Part shown: piece after piece, positions 23,986 through 34,795 of the stretch
How the letters are laid out: the number at the start of each line of letters is the position of its first letter
Position numbering within the stretch: the first letter of the stretch is position 1
Assembly (NCBI RefSeq): GCF_000005505.3
Contig: NC_016132.3
Span: forward strand, 8,060,001-8,124,000
Length of the DNA stretch: 64,000 nucleotides
Reading direction: 5' to 3'
From: Brachypodium distachyon
Taxonomy: Eukaryota > Streptophyta > Magnoliopsida > Poales > Poaceae
Made by a program: the position numbers and the translations under genes
The notes under the pieces: generated by a model
Seen by the model: the letters and a program-made list of their open reading frames with translations, nothing else
The model's database searches: none
Told to the model about the DNA's origin: nothing

Positions 23986-24159
23986 CTCCTTCCATCCCAT
24001 ATTAATTGACCTTTTATTACATATATCTAGACGTTTTTTAAACATAGATACATATCCGCATTGGACCTATGAAACGGCCGAACGGAAGACATATATCTAG
24101 ACGTTTTTTAAGCATACATGCATCCATATTGGACCTATGAAACGGCCGAACGGAGGGAG
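23986..24159. mobile_element. Stowaway-like MITE with internal duplication
   Basis: The element begins CTCCTTCCATCCCATATTAA and ends GAACGGAGGGAG, flanked by TA on both sides. Its interior repeats a block of about 65 bp (24020-24087 and 24090-24153). Both blocks contain CATATATCTAGACGTTTTTT and GGACCTATGAAACGGCCGAA. The duplication makes it longer than the neighbouring copies of about 110-125 bp. Confidence 0.8.
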
Positions 24160-24836
24160 TATTTCCATGGCATATGTTTGCCTGGTCTGAGGGGAAATAT
24201 CCGGTGACCCCGGTCGCCAGTTGACCCAGCGATTGTTCGTCTCCTTGGCCATGTTCCTTGTTCTTTTGGTGTAGTCTCTTGCGAATTTACTTTTACGGGA
24301 AATTCTCTAGGGAATTAGAATGCTCGAGCGAGGTACATATGGACAACTAATTTCTCTTCTCCGTGCCACTTGTGTGAAACAAACAGGATTAAAGTTGATG
24401 TTGCCACCTTGACAAAGACTTGGTGACGTGGGATGATCGCCACGTCTCTCCTTTCACTGCATGTATGGCCCACAAGACCACAAGCCATTCGTCTTGAAAC
24501 CATTCGAGCTTTTTTTTACGGGAGAAACCATTCGGGTTTAGCCAGTGTGTGCAGGCAAAAGTGTCAATTGAGCGACAGAGAGGGGAATGGATGAACACGC
24601 ATTGAACGAGATGTACCGGGGCCGTACGCCCTCCATGCACTGTAACTCTAAAGCTTGTAGTCGTGGCTGTTCGTTGAGTCCAAATCAGAAGGTGATACAG
24701 TACCCGTGGCACAGCGCGCAGGTGCCGCCGCCCTGTGGCTTTTATGGCGTGTCCTGACCAACGTGACTAAGAAAAAGTAACGTCTGAAGTTAGCTTAAGA
24801 TTTTAATACTTTTTGTCTGTCCAGGCAAGGGTAGTA

Positions 24837-24949
24837 CTCTCTCCGATTTTAAATTCTTGTCTCAAATTTGTCTAAATATGGATGTATCTATTCTTAAAAG
24901 ACGTCTAGATACATGTAATAGTTCGACAACAATTTAGGATCGAAGGGAG
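24837..24949. mobile_element. Stowaway-like MITE
   Basis: Termini CTCTCTCCGATTTTAAATT and CAATTTAGGATCGAAGGGAG form an inverted repeat with TA target duplications at 24835-24836 and 24950-24951. The interior carries the GATGTATCTATTCTTAAAAG and GTCTAGATACATGTA motifs common to this family. Confidence 0.85.
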
Positions 24950-25049
24950 TATTGGTTGGAGGCATGTGTTCTAAAACAGCTTGAGAGTAAAAAACAGGTT
25001 TTCTTGCTATGTGTTAGTTAGTCTGAGTCAGGCCACCTCTTTCCCAGGT

Positions 25050-25940
25050 GTCGCGCCACGGGGCCTTGACATCGGGGTGTGCGGGCACCCCCTTTTTAAT
25101 TCGGCAGTGGGCGACGGGATTGCTCCGGCGATCGCCGGAGGGACCGATGCGAAACATGCAAGCACACTAAGAATACATGTACACGCTTTTTACCCAGGTT
25201 CGGCCACCCGGAGGTGTAAAATCCTACGTCCTGCTTGTCTGAGCTTTTATTAACCGATGAACAAGAGTTTACAAGTTGCCGGAGGGAGTCCCCGGGTACT
25301 CTCTTTTTTGGCTAAGTGCTCCTTACTATTCTGAACTAATGCTAGTAGCGAACTGTGAGTCGGTCCAACCCTTTGACCGTTGGCGGAGGTCCTCCTTTTA
25401 TAGCCAAGGGGATATCACATGTGACACGGTGCATGGATTACAAGTGGCGAGCAGGGAGCTTCCCCTCGGTGCGCTGTCAAACATGCAAGAGCGCCAGCCC
25501 TGCAACTAGGGGTCTAGTAGCCTAGAAACTAGCTCTGGGCAGCCACTGTTTGCTTGACTAGACGGATAACCTCCCTCCTGTCGGCTCATTTATTGCGCCG
25601 TGAGCTACACTCCTTGTCTTGACGACCCTACACACAGGGTGCCTGCCTCGCGCCCACATGGCGTTGCTGCTCTCTTCGTTCGGCCCCGCCCTCGCAGCAG
25701 GAACCTGCGTCCGGGGACGTCTCCTCCCGGCAAGTTACCTTCCGGGAAGCGCCCAGGCGAGAATATTTCCCGAAGTCCCGCTAGCCTTGCCGGTAGCTTA
25801 CCGGGCAGCTTGCATATTGCCGCCCGTGGTGCGATCTTCACAGGGACCAAGCGAGACGACCCACGCGTCGTGCAGCGGTGGTACCCCGAATGCCACTGGT
25901 ACGACATCAGGCCTGAGTGTGGAAGCAAAACATGCCGTCA
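25050..25940. mobile_element. Candidate LTR remnant (gypsy-like)
   Basis: A GC-rich block between two AT-rich flanks starts near TGTCGCGCCACGGGG. It contains a TTTTACCCAGGTTCGGCCAC segment and GGTGTAAAATCCTACGTCCT, phrases I associate with LTRs of grass Ty3/gypsy elements. No gag or pol coding sequence is present, so a solo LTR or fragment is the likely state. A clear 5-bp target duplication was not found, so the ends are approximate. Confidence 0.4.
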
Positions 25941-26374
25941 GGAAGGTTCTCATGACTCCAACCAAACAAGTCACGGGCAGCTCTCAAGCATAGCTTCAGG
26001 CCATGCATATGTACTCAGTTATTCGTCCAAGCAGCCCCTGACTCTCGTCTGTGTGTGTAGTGTACCTCTCCAGTGTACCTGACCACACCCGTATCCCGCT
26101 TTCTCTACACCCACCTGACCTGTTGTCACCGCCGAGGCTGGATCGTAGTCTCCCCACCACCACGTGTACGTACCCCACCCCCGACACCACACGGGCACCG
26201 TCGCTTATCTATCTCGTAAAATAATCCCCCGGTCTCCGACCCGAGCAGTAGTCAGCTTTTGTTGCCATTTCGCTCCAGCCGCGGGCGACACACCCCAAAG
26301 GAAAGAAAACGAAGAAGAAGCTTCGCTAGCTCGATCGATCCCGCAGCCGTTTGTCCGCCACCAAATACAGTAGA

Positions 26375-27028
26375 ATGGAGGTGGGCAGCGCGCTGGCCAC
26401 GGTGCTCTTCGCCGCCTTCTCGCTCCCCTGCCTCCTCCTACTCGTCGTGGCCGCCGAGGCCGCGCTCCGCCTCGCCTCCCTCGCGCTCCGCGGCGACGGC
26501 TCCTCCTCCTCCTCCTCCTACGCCTGGCCCTCGCGCACCGCCTTCCTCGGCTACCGCATCTCGCGCCCCTCCTCGTCCGCCGCCAACGCCGGCAGCGGCG
26601 CCTTCCACTTCCAGGACGAGCTGCTCCTGCCGCCCGAGTGCCTCGACCACCTGGCCGTCGCGGCGTACCGCGGCGGCGGCGGCGATAATGGGGGCGCGGC
26701 GGAGGTGGACTGCGTGTTCTGCCTGTCGCGGATCGAGGAAGGCGACGAGGTGCGGGAGCTCCGGTGCCGCCACGTGTTCCACCGGGCGTGCCTCGACGCC
26801 TGGCTCCTGATCCGCCCGCGCGCCACGTGCCCGCTCTGCCGCGACCGCCTCCTCCCCGCCGACACTCCCCGCGCCTGCAGCGCCAGCGACGACAGCGACG
26901 GCAGCCCCCTCGACGACGACGACGAGATCTACCCCGAGGACGACGACGACGCCTTCGCCATCTCTTCCTCGTCCAACGCCGCCGCCGCCTCCTACCACCA
27001 CCACGGCGCCGCCCTATGGCACACGTAA
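26375..27028 (+). CDS. RING-H2 finger E3 ubiquitin ligase, membrane-anchored
   Basis: The single-exon gene encodes 217 aa. The start is the ATG at 26375; the frame is open a few codons further upstream but has no earlier ATG. A hydrophobic N-terminal helix (about residues 5-28) predicts membrane anchoring. The RING-H2 has C113-x2-C116-x14-C131-x1-H133-x2-H136-x2-C139-x12-C152-x2-C155, with all eight zinc ligands present. The x12 spacing before the last CxxC matches the RHA/BRH1/XERICO-type group rather than typical ATL proteins. The C-terminal tail is rich in Asp/Ser, then His. The family transfers ubiquitin from E2 enzymes, often in hormone and stress responses. The exact substrate is unknown. 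The coding region is very GC-rich, which creates long shadow frames on both strands. Confidence 0.85.
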   Translation: MEVGSALATVLFAAFSLPCLLLLVVAAEAALRLASLALRGDGSSSSSSYAWPSRTAFLGYRISRPSSSAANAGSGAFHFQDELLLPPECLDHLAVAAYRGGGGDNGGAAEVDCVFCLSRIEEGDEVRELRCRHVFHRACLDAWLLIRPRATCPLCRDRLLPADTPRACSASDDSDGSPLDDDDEIYPEDDDDAFAISSSSNAAAASYHHHGAALWHT

Positions 27029-27530
27029 TAATTGTAAGAGATATAGCCCAGCACCAATGCCATTTCACTCCTGCTCCGCTTGCTCCAATTTTGCTACGCG
27101 AGAGGCAGAGTGTTCTTTTTCTCTTCTTCCTTTTTTTAACTTGTTATATCTTTTTCGCTCGGTTTATAATTAAGTTGAGTAAGTTGATCTCTGCAGTATG
27201 TCTCTCGAAAAAGTTGATGTATAGGTAGGTGGTTCCTGTTGCTGTCCTCCTTTCTTTCGATCGCTTGCGGGTAAATAATGCTCGCCTGATTGCTTTCCTG
27301 GATACTGATGGCTCAACTGCCTCTCTTAATTTCACTCTTTCAATCATGGCATTGCCAGTGCCCTTTAATTGTACTGCAATTTATATCTATCTTCCAGAAG
27401 ACTATGATATTCATGTAGCACAATTCTATAAGAGCTTAAAATATGTTGTGCACAATGATTGATACTATACACTACATCTCCTTAAGAAAAAATCGGAGAC
27501 ATTTTTTTTTCTGATTATAATGAAATTATA
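27029..27530 (+). other. 3' flank of RING gene, no further gene
   Basis: T-rich sequence after the stop probably contains the 3' untranslated region. An open stretch at 27229-27462 has no recognisable domain and no splice context. Confidence 0.35.
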
Positions 27531-27536
27531 CCGTTA

Positions 27537-27715
27537 TCTATTACTATCTATTAAATTGGAACTATCTATTAAATTGGAATTGGTGGTGATGGTACGGTCG
27601 TCACCGTAGGTTAACTTCGTTAGAATTCTATTACTATCTATTAAATTGGATTTGGTGGTGATGATACGGTCACCACTGTCGTCACATTAGTCACAGTAGG
27701 TTAACTTCGTTAAAA
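27537..27715. repeat. Tandem duplication of about 90 bp
   Basis: Two blocks (about 27549-27625 and 27629-27715) share ACTATCTATTAAATTGGA, TTGGTGGTGATGxTACGGTC and GTAGGTTAACTTCGTTA. The second has an additional GTCACATTAGTCAC segment. The first block itself starts with a repeated ACTATCTATTAAATTGGAA. Confidence 0.75.
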
Positions 27716-27911
27716 TTACTGCTCGTTATTTTTTTTCCTCCAGTTTTTTTCACGATTTTTCTTTCACGATTTCTCCTACTCCGTCTTACAATCGATGCCA
27801 CCACATCCGCATGCCGACCTCAACGGCGACATGAGTTGCCTACACAGAAAATAAAAATAAATAGTTTGTGATTTTGTTGACCCGTATCAACGCGCGGGCA
27901 CACCTGCCAGT
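27537..27911 (+). mobile_element. Small Helitron-like element
   Basis: The 5' end TCTATTACTATCTATTAAAT resembles the TC...CTATTAAA start of grass Helitrons. Near the 3' end, GACCCGTATCAACGCGCGGG is a short GC-rich palindrome-like block of the kind that precedes Helitron termini, followed by CACACCTGCCAGT at 27899-27911 (canonical CTRR would be expected; CCAGT is a variant). Internally the first part is tandemly repeated (see 27537-27715). It has no Rep/helicase and is therefore non-autonomous if real. Confidence 0.45.
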
Positions 27912-28194
27912 TAATATAGTATGAGAAATTATAAATTTTATGCACATGTACGTCCTCCATTCCTTAACGGAAGGAAGGTATGTTAGCTAGTTTTGTCCTA
28001 AGTAAAAAATTTCCATATGTTTGACCAGGTTTTTTGATAAATAAATATTAAAATATACAATATCAGATGGATACACAATAAAAAAAATTATGGTCAATAT
28101 TGATCTGATATTGTGCACGTTGATATTTTTATCGGTAAACGTGATGAAACTTCAAATTCTTGATTGAAGACAAAACTAAGATGATCTCTACCCT

Positions 28195-28465
28195 TAGTTC
28201 CTAGATGTAAGAAGCCTTTGCTAATTTGTCCTAACTCGAAAAATTTAAACTTTGATCAAGTAAATTTATAGAAAAATCTACCAACATCTACGACTCTTAA
28301 TTAGTTTTACTAAATCCATCACACTATATATATTTCCACAATATACTTATTTTACTTATTTGATACTCTAGATGTTGATATAATTTTCTATAAACTTGGT
28401 TGAACTTTCGGAAGTTTAAATTAGAACAAAACTAGGACTTCTACCATTTGGAAAAGGAGGTAGTA
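28195..28465. mobile_element. AT-rich hairpin MITE
   Basis: The left half is an imperfect reverse complement of the right half. On the left are TTGTCCTAACTCGAAAAATT, AAATTTATAGAAAAATCTAC and CAACATCTACGACTC. On the right are GATACTCTAGATGTTGATAT, ATTTTCTATAAACTTGGTTG and TTAGAACAAAACTAGGAC. The 3' end AAAAGGAGGTAGTA resembles mariner-type CTxCCTCC ends. It is about 270 bp with no coding capacity. Confidence 0.6.
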
Positions 28466-28469
28466 TAAT

Positions 28470-28651
28470 ATCTGTCCACTTTTAGTATTAGAGAGACACA
28501 CATTTCAAGATTTAAATTCGGTTATAGACCGCTAATATGGAAGTTGTGGCATAAGAATTGTACCATTTAACAAAGAAATTTGAATACAACAATCATATAA
28601 TTTTTGTGCCATGCAAAATGCACTACGTCCCCCTAAAAGTGGACAAAGAGT
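28470..28651. mobile_element. MITE-like inverted repeat
   Basis: CTGTCCACTTTTAG at 28472 is mirrored by CTAAAAGTGGACAAAGAG at about 28633-28650, giving terminal inverted repeats around an AT-rich core of about 150 bp. It directly follows the preceding MITE with almost no spacer, so the two insertions are side by side. Confidence 0.55.
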
Positions 28652-29552
28652 ATATTCTCAAAATTGCACTATTAATATATGTTTTTGTTGAAATAAATTG
28701 ATATCATTGCATTCGTAGTCAAAAGTATTCGTTTATGACTATGATTTGTATCACATAAGTCACATGTTAATGAAGTAATCTTTGGACAAAAAGTTGGTCA
28801 AAAGAAGCGATATTAGCCTTAATTTGTGGAACAGAGGAAGTGTGTGCATAGGCACATAATTTTATTTTATTTCTCCTCAGTAATACTGAAAGATAAACAT
28901 TACAGATACTTTATGTTAAAAATAATCTAAAGATGATCACTCTCATGTTTAATGTAGTGTACTAGTAGTACGTAGTGGTTCTTTGTTCTATATTATTTGT
29001 GCAAAATTGCTAGTCAGATTTAGATGTTCAGAATCGGACACGCACTATATTAGTTGAACAAGCAAGATTGCTAGTCAAATATTTCTCAAGTAGGTAAATT
29101 TCAGGAGGTTATGAGTTGCCCTGCACGTGTTCCATCCATCAAAATATCAAATCACCCCATCCCATTCCATCCACCGGACCACCGGTTTCTATCGGCATTC
29201 ATTGCGCGGGACGACGCTTTTCGGAGCGACGCTCATCGAATGCTGGCGCAGGCGGGCGCGGCGCTGCTCAGATCATTGTGTTGGATTGGATGTACAGTCA
29301 TGTGTGTGGGATGTCTGCGCCCACGACTACCAGTCGCCCCTGCCTGCGGAACTGCGGAGGGAGGCGTCGCCGTCCCAGCGGCGCGCGGCAGCGACCACCC
29401 TAGATTTACAGGGACAGCATGTAGTAATGGTTAAAAGGAGTACCCCGTAGAGAGGGACAACATGTTGTGTTGGATTGGATCTGTTAGTATCCAGCGAGAG
29501 CTAGTGAGAGCAACTCCAAAAGAACCACCGTCATGCCCTAATAGCTAAATTG

Positions 29553-30572
29553 AAAATACACCCGCGGTGTTAATATTATCGACGAGATGTCAAATTAGTC
29601 CTTAAATTACTGAACTGTATATTTATGTCACGACAGGTCCTAACCTCATTCTTCATGACACCTACGACCAACCCGCGCTCCCCACGTTCTCTAAGCTACG
29701 TTGTCTTGACCGTCTTTCTCCGCCGAAGCTAGAGCCACAAGCCAGTCCTACGCGAGTGTCCTGTATCGTCGGGAACGTGAACGACATTTGCGCCGTTGCG
29801 TGCGGTCCCGGGCACACTGCGCGTCGTCGCTGTACAGCGCCTCGGCCAATGGCCTCCCCAAGCCGTGACTCCTTGCTTGCTAGCTTTGATTTGTCGTTGT
29901 ACACCTTCGACCATCCTCGTGCTGTGTAGGGTTCCACCGCCTAGCACCGCCCTCCATAGCTACACGAGCTCATTGCCAGCCCTCCTCTATTAGCCTCCAA
30001 GGACCCCCAACAACTCAATAGCTGCCTCTAAAACTCTATTAGCCTCCAAGGACCCCCAACAACTCAATAGCTGCCTCTAAAACCCAGCAAGCCACCCCAA
30101 TTCTCTACTCTCACTAGCGCAACTCCAGTGACTTGCCGGTAAAAACCGGGGCGATGGGTGAGACGGCACACTATTTCATAGCTCCAATTATGCCAATAGG
30201 CCCCTTAGCCGATGTTATTCGGTCACGTAGGACGGTCAAACGCTTCTAAACGAGCTTAGGACCTCTTGTAACCCACTTAACAAAAAATTAGGACCTAAAT
30301 ATGCAGTTTAATAATTTTAGGACTAACTTTGCACCTCGTTAATAATATTAGGACCACGGATGCATTTTTCCTCACGTTAGTTATGTCCAGCGGGCTCTTT
30401 AGCTGACGTGTACTCGGTCAATGCGCCACGTAGGCCGGTCAAATGCTCCTGGACGAGCGTAGGATCCGTCGTGACACACTTAGCAAAGAATTTGGACCTA
30501 AATATACAGTTTAGTAATTTTAAGACTAACTTTAAAACCTCGTCAATAATATTAGGACCGCGGGTGTATTTT
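29553..30572. mobile_element. Candidate 1.0-kb element bounded by long inverted repeats
   Basis: The left arm (29553-29643: AAAATACACCCGCGGTGTTA, then ATATTATCGACGAGATGTCA) is the reverse complement, with mismatches, of the right arm (about 30462-30572: CCGTCGTGACAC, AATATACAGTTTAGTAATTT, CCGCGGGTGTATTTTA). A further direct copy of the right-arm unit precedes it at 30199-30370. The interior carries a GC-rich gene-like block (29650-29960, no recognised domain) and a 48-bp tandem duplication at 29985-30081. No transposase is seen. It could be a non-autonomous TIR element with captured sequence. Confidence 0.5.
30199..30572. repeat. Direct repeat of about 175 bp, two copies
   Basis: Units at 30199-30370 and 30393-30572 share the order: TTAGCxGATGT, CACGTAGGxCGGTCAAA, GACGAGCxTAGGA-type, GGACCTAAATATxCAGTTTA, TAATTTTAxGACTAACTTT, CCTCGTxAATAATATTAGGA. 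The second unit contains the right inverted arm described in the entry for 29553-30572. Confidence 0.75.
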
Positions 30573-30579
30573 ACTCCTA

Positions 30580-31100
30580 AATTTGGGGATTTCGGTCCGA
30601 AACCGCTCTCTAGCAGAAGCCTCGTCCCGTTCCCCATATGGAGGAGTCCCCCATATCCCGCTGGGGATCCCCCATCCCCAGGATTGAGCTCGGAATCCCT
30701 CATCCCTCAACCGCCGATGCTGAACCCTCCCTCCCGCGGAATCCTCCTCTCCGCACAGGTATGCGCCTTCGCCGTCTTCTCCTTCTCTTCTAGTTTCGCC
30801 CACGTGGATAGCCGCCCGAATCTGAGAGGAATGGGAGGAGACTCGGTAGGGAAGTGGAAAGGCCATGGGCGTCGGGCCGCTGGGCTGGCGACGCAGGGCA
30901 TGGGGAAGGAAGAAGGGGCGCGGGGGAGGAGGGAAGCGGCGCAGGTGGATGGCGGCGCTGGGCATGGGGATTGGGGAGGAGGGAGCGGCACGGGGCAAGG
31001 GCGCAGGTGGCCGGCGGCGCTGGGCATGGCGCGAGGCAGGGGTGTTGGGGGCCGGCGGAGCTGGGGGGCTAGGGCTGGATTTGAGACAGAGAGATGAGAA
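30580..31100. other. GC-rich block without supportable gene
   Basis: Overlapping open frames of up to about 230 codons run on both strands in a G- or C-rich stretch. They are Gly/Arg- or Pro-rich and have no domain. A CGCACAG/GTATGC-like donor occurs near 30758 on the plus strand, so an exon of a captured gene is possible but not supported. Confidence 0.3.
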
Positions 31101-33360
31101 TGCAGTGCAATTTTTATCATTCTTGCATATGACATTGCAAATTGAAGCAAAATTTTGTACAAATAGAATTGATATTTGTATACCATTTATGAAATTACAG
31201 GGTGTTGTGATGATTCTCAACATATAGCCGTTGAAAATATAGTTTGCTTGAATAATTAATTATGGAAAATAAAACATTTTTATTTCAATTATATGCATTT
31301 CAAATATACGATTTTAAATCAACTCATTTGAAATATTGAAGTTCAAATAATCAGTTGGAAGATATGAATATAATATAGACAAGTGAAATATAGGGGATGG
31401 GATTTGGGAATTTGCCGAAGGGAGTTGAGATTTGAGAGGGACAAATGGGATAGGAAATCCCCATATATGAGATTTTTTTTGCGGGGACCATATATCATAA
31501 ATACACGAACTGAATCTGATGTTACTATAACTAAACATCGTTCATAAATGGTTCAGCAAAAGTCTGACATTAGTCGCTGCACTAGAATTCTGGAGATACC
31601 GCCACGTCTCGTCGTCGTCGACGAGGACACGCTGGTCAAGACCAACCGGTGCTGCAGGTACGAGGTGGCATCCTCCTATACCTCATCCTCGTCCATCACA
31701 GGTTTCTCGACTGACTAACTATTGATTTTGTCAGTTTGCAAATTCTGTTTTTTGGCGAGGTGCAAATGAAGATTGGTGCACGGGTGTGTCTGAATGTCGA
31801 CATCGGCTCGGTTGTATTCATTGTTTGGTTGTGTCCAGTACGTGCCTGTTCGGTCAGTCACCGCGGAAGATAGTAGAAAAAAAAACTTCATCGACGAGCC
31901 GCGAGCGAAATCGCATACTATGGAGCCTCTCACCCTTATTAGAAAAAGAGTGGTCAACGGATGAACAACAAGACAAAACAAAGAAGATTCCGAAGCAAAA
32001 GAAAAGAATAGATACAACCTCACGTAACTTTCATGGATCTTGATGCATAGATCGACGACACACAAATTAACTGATTCATAACAAAAAAACAGATGTCTGT
32101 GCGCTACCAAAAACGATCTTATTAAGCTGAGTAGTACGTTTTAGTTATATATAACAATAATTTTAATCTGATAATGAATGCATCATGTTTCTTATTTTTT
32201 TACTTAAGTAAGTAGTCTATGTAATATTTTGTAAATAGCTAAACAAAAGATTAATAATGTTTTAGAACTGAAGCATAAAATGCGTTCGATTTCAAATGAT
32301 GGATTTAAAGATTGTATTCAAAAGTGCATTAGATTTAAAATGATCACATTATATGAATTAGCTGAAATTGTCAATTTTCTGGAGGTAGTTCTGAAACCAC
32401 GAACCAAAGTGTTACATGTTGTTTTAAGTTATTTTAAAATGAGATAAAAGGATTGTCGATTTCACTAGTTAAGAAAAAAATTGTGGTTGAAGCTGAAATA
32501 AGAAACGACATGGATCTAATATCTCATAACTAAACTATGCTCCAAATAGGGCTCGGCCTTTAATTATTTCCTCCAAGTCAAGCATTCGCAGGAAATTTAC
32601 AGTGTTGAAATATCTTAGCATTATGTTCCTTCGAGAGTTTTCATGAGACAAGCATGATTAGATAGACCATAGCTTTTCTACGGAAGCCGTGACAGTGTTA
32701 CAAACTACTAAATGTGGCAAACATGATGGAGCTTGTAATCTTTGGTGACGGCTTCAAAATTGACATTTTGTTTGGACTGTGTTCTCTGCTTCAGTCTTCT
32801 ATGCTTCCAGCCTTCTTCATCGTTATGGCGATGTACTGGTTCAATGGCTTTCCATGGGGGGTGGTGTGTTCTCAGCCATAACGTGTTTCAATAATCTCAT
32901 GTTCTAATCTATTGGAGTCAGCGGCTCATGCAGTTTTCAAAACCTTTTAGGTTAGACTACCCATGTGTGTTCTCCTTTTGCAAATTATTTGTCAGAAACA
33001 CGTAAAAATGTCGATATTAAAAATGTAAGACTAGAGAAGATGAAGATTTCATAGTATTATAATTTAGGTCTTACTGTATACTGTATTACAGAAGAAGATG
33101 AAGATTTCACGTAGTAACTAGTTTCATTAATCAATAAAGTAAGTAGATTATTTACTTAAGAAATGTCTTTTCTTCCGGTGCTCGGAAAAAGAAAGTTGAA
33201 ATTTGCTGTTTGTTGCCCTGCCGCTTAGTCGCACTTGCACACAAGTCTTACTGCGTGACCACATTACTGACGTGAAAAGAGAGAGGAACATTCTTAAAAG
33301 ACAAATACAAATTCGCCTATTTACAGTTTCCGAAGGCATAGACACGTCATCAATTATACT
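31100..33360. other. AT-rich intergenic region
   Basis: No exon, RNA gene or clear element end is visible in this stretch. A short direct repeat, AGAAGATGAAGATTTCA, occurs at about 33036 and 33091. A minus-strand open frame near 31715-32110 has no recognisable domain. Confidence 0.4.
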
Positions 33361-33482
33361 ATTCTTTCCGTCTCATATTAAGTGACTCAAATTTGCCTAA
33401 ATATGAATGTATTCATGTCTAAAAAGCGCTAAATACATGCAACAAAAAATCACTTAATATGGGTAATATAGGACAGAGGGAG
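33360..33482. mobile_element. Stowaway-like MITE
   Basis: The left end TTCTTTCCGTCTCATATTAA and the right end AATATAGGACAGAGGGAG, plus CACTTAATATGGGTAATATA, form a weak inverted repeat. The interior has the AAATTTGCCTAAATATGAAT motif. It lies just upstream of the promoter of the small gene at 34131. Confidence 0.65.
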
Positions 33483-34012
33483 TGCCGGTCTATCTGCGAA
33501 CGATCCGAAATGTCGTGACAAGCCCAGGCATAAACCCAACCGCAATAGACGAAACAACAAATTAGCCACAGCCTTAACTGCTAGTAAAACCGTGCTATTT
33601 CTATCCATCAGGAGCCGGCTGTTGGCACCGCCGTACCGGCACCACCAAACACCAATCCGCCGAGCAGCGCTTTGGAGAGCTTGGACAAAAGGACACGAAA
33701 ATGGACCGATCCGTCCGACGAGCGAGCCATGACACGCCTGCCGGCCGTCCCGCGTCGCTCCGAGAAAAGAAAACGAGACTAGTGCTTCCGAAACTGGCAA
33801 ACTGCCAGCGCAAAAGCGGTTGGCCCGGGTAGGGGGAGGCTGCCTGCCTTGGGTTCCCCCGCACGCCGTTTTGGGCGAAACCCAGCGGCTGTCTGTCCGT
33901 CGAAAGAGACCGGGTCTCGCTTCCCGACCAAACAAGGCGGCGGCCATTCATGGCGCGCGCACGAAACCGCCCGCGGCCCACCGTTACCCGAGCCCCCCCG
34001 CCCGCGCCCGGG

Positions 34013-34020
34013 TATAAAAT
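34013..34020 (+). promoter_or_regulatory. TATA box of the small gene at 34131
   Basis: TATAAAAT follows a C/G-rich stretch and lies 118 bp before the ATG. This predicts a transcription start near 34045 and a leader of about 85 bases. Confidence 0.7.
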
Positions 34021-34130
34021 CCCCAGCTCCCGCCCGGCGTTAATTCCCGAGCTACCAACGCTAGTACACTACGGTTTTCGTACCAGCAACCAGTTCACGG
34101 GTAGACCAGATAATTTCTTCCAGAGACCCG

Positions 34131-34400
34131 ATGGCTTCGATCGTGCTGCTGCTGTCCGAGCTGCTGGGCGGCGCGGGGAGCAACGGCGTGCTGGCCGCCA
34201 ACTGCTACGCCGGCGGGCAAAGCCTGCGGGAGTTCCGGCCCGTTGCTGCTGCGGTGGTGGCCAAGGACGAGCCGGCGGCGGCTGCAGGGAAGCGGGAGGC
34301 TGCCGCTGCCCCGGAGGACAAGCGCAAGGAGGAGCAAGAGGAGTCGTTCGAGGATCTCGCCGCCATGTCCAGGATTGCCGTGGACGTCATGTGGCCTTGA
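34131..34400 (+). CDS. Small protein of unknown function, 89 aa
   Basis: The intronless frame starts with an ATG in fair context (CCCGATGGC) and stops at 34398-34400. Its protein has four parts. Residues 1-25 are hydrophobic (MASIVLLLSELLGGAG). Then comes a short linker and an Ala-rich stretch. A highly charged Lys/Glu block (EDKRKEEQEE) at about residues 62-71 follows. The C-terminus is SFEDLAAMSRIAVDVMWP. I do not recognise the family. A well placed TATA box and strong GC codon bias support a real gene, perhaps a stress-induced small protein. The first 25 residues could be a weak signal or membrane segment, but lack the flanking charges of a classic signal peptide. It could be a grass-specific gene. 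Confidence 0.6.
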   Translation: MASIVLLLSELLGGAGSNGVLAANCYAGGQSLREFRPVAAAVVAKDEPAAAAGKREAAAAPEDKRKEEQEESFEDLAAMSRIAVDVMWP

Positions 34401-34795
34401 TCCAGTGCACCGGTTTGAGTTTGAGGTTTATTTTGCTCGAACATGTAAATATGCAGGTTAAATGTTGAGTGTCTTGATGTTTTCCCCTCCTGTGTTTGTC
34501 CTAAACAAAGTGTTGATCCTTCGGGGCTTCCCTGAAACAGAAGCTTTCTTCAGGGTTTTCCTCGATGACAGCAACCAAAAGTTTCTTCAGGTATAGTGTC
34601 AAAAAAAGAAGTTCGTTAGGGTGTTGATTCACCATTTTTAGGTAGTACTTCGTATATATTTGGAGGTTGCTAAGAACAAAACATCGTAAGATGCCACTAC
34701 AAGTCAGACGGGAGATGGTGATCTTCTGATGATCTTGCATTTTTTAGCTTCTGAAACAGGGGAACTATCGGACCTAAAACCAGTACAAGCAGGTC
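34401..34795. other. Spacer between small gene and PhzF copy A
   Basis: The left part is probably the 3' untranslated region of the small gene. From about 34665 the sequence resembles that around 40100 downstream of PhzF copy B (shared TAAGATGCCACT, GATGGTGATCTTCTGATGAT versus GATGATGATCTTCTGATAAT). The A/B duplication therefore included more than 500 bp of 3' flank. Confidence 0.5.

Noticed and set aside
25600..26082. 160-codon plus-strand frame
   Set aside because: Lies in the GC-rich candidate LTR block; no gag or pol motif and no gene-like features.
26205..27068. 287-codon minus-strand frame over the RING-H2 gene
   Set aside because: Arg/Gly-rich antisense shadow of a very GC-rich exon; the plus-strand frame has all eight RING ligands.
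30408..31223. Overlapping frames of 160-229 codons on both strands
   Set aside because: GC-driven low complexity, no domain, no consistent splicing; kept only as a note.
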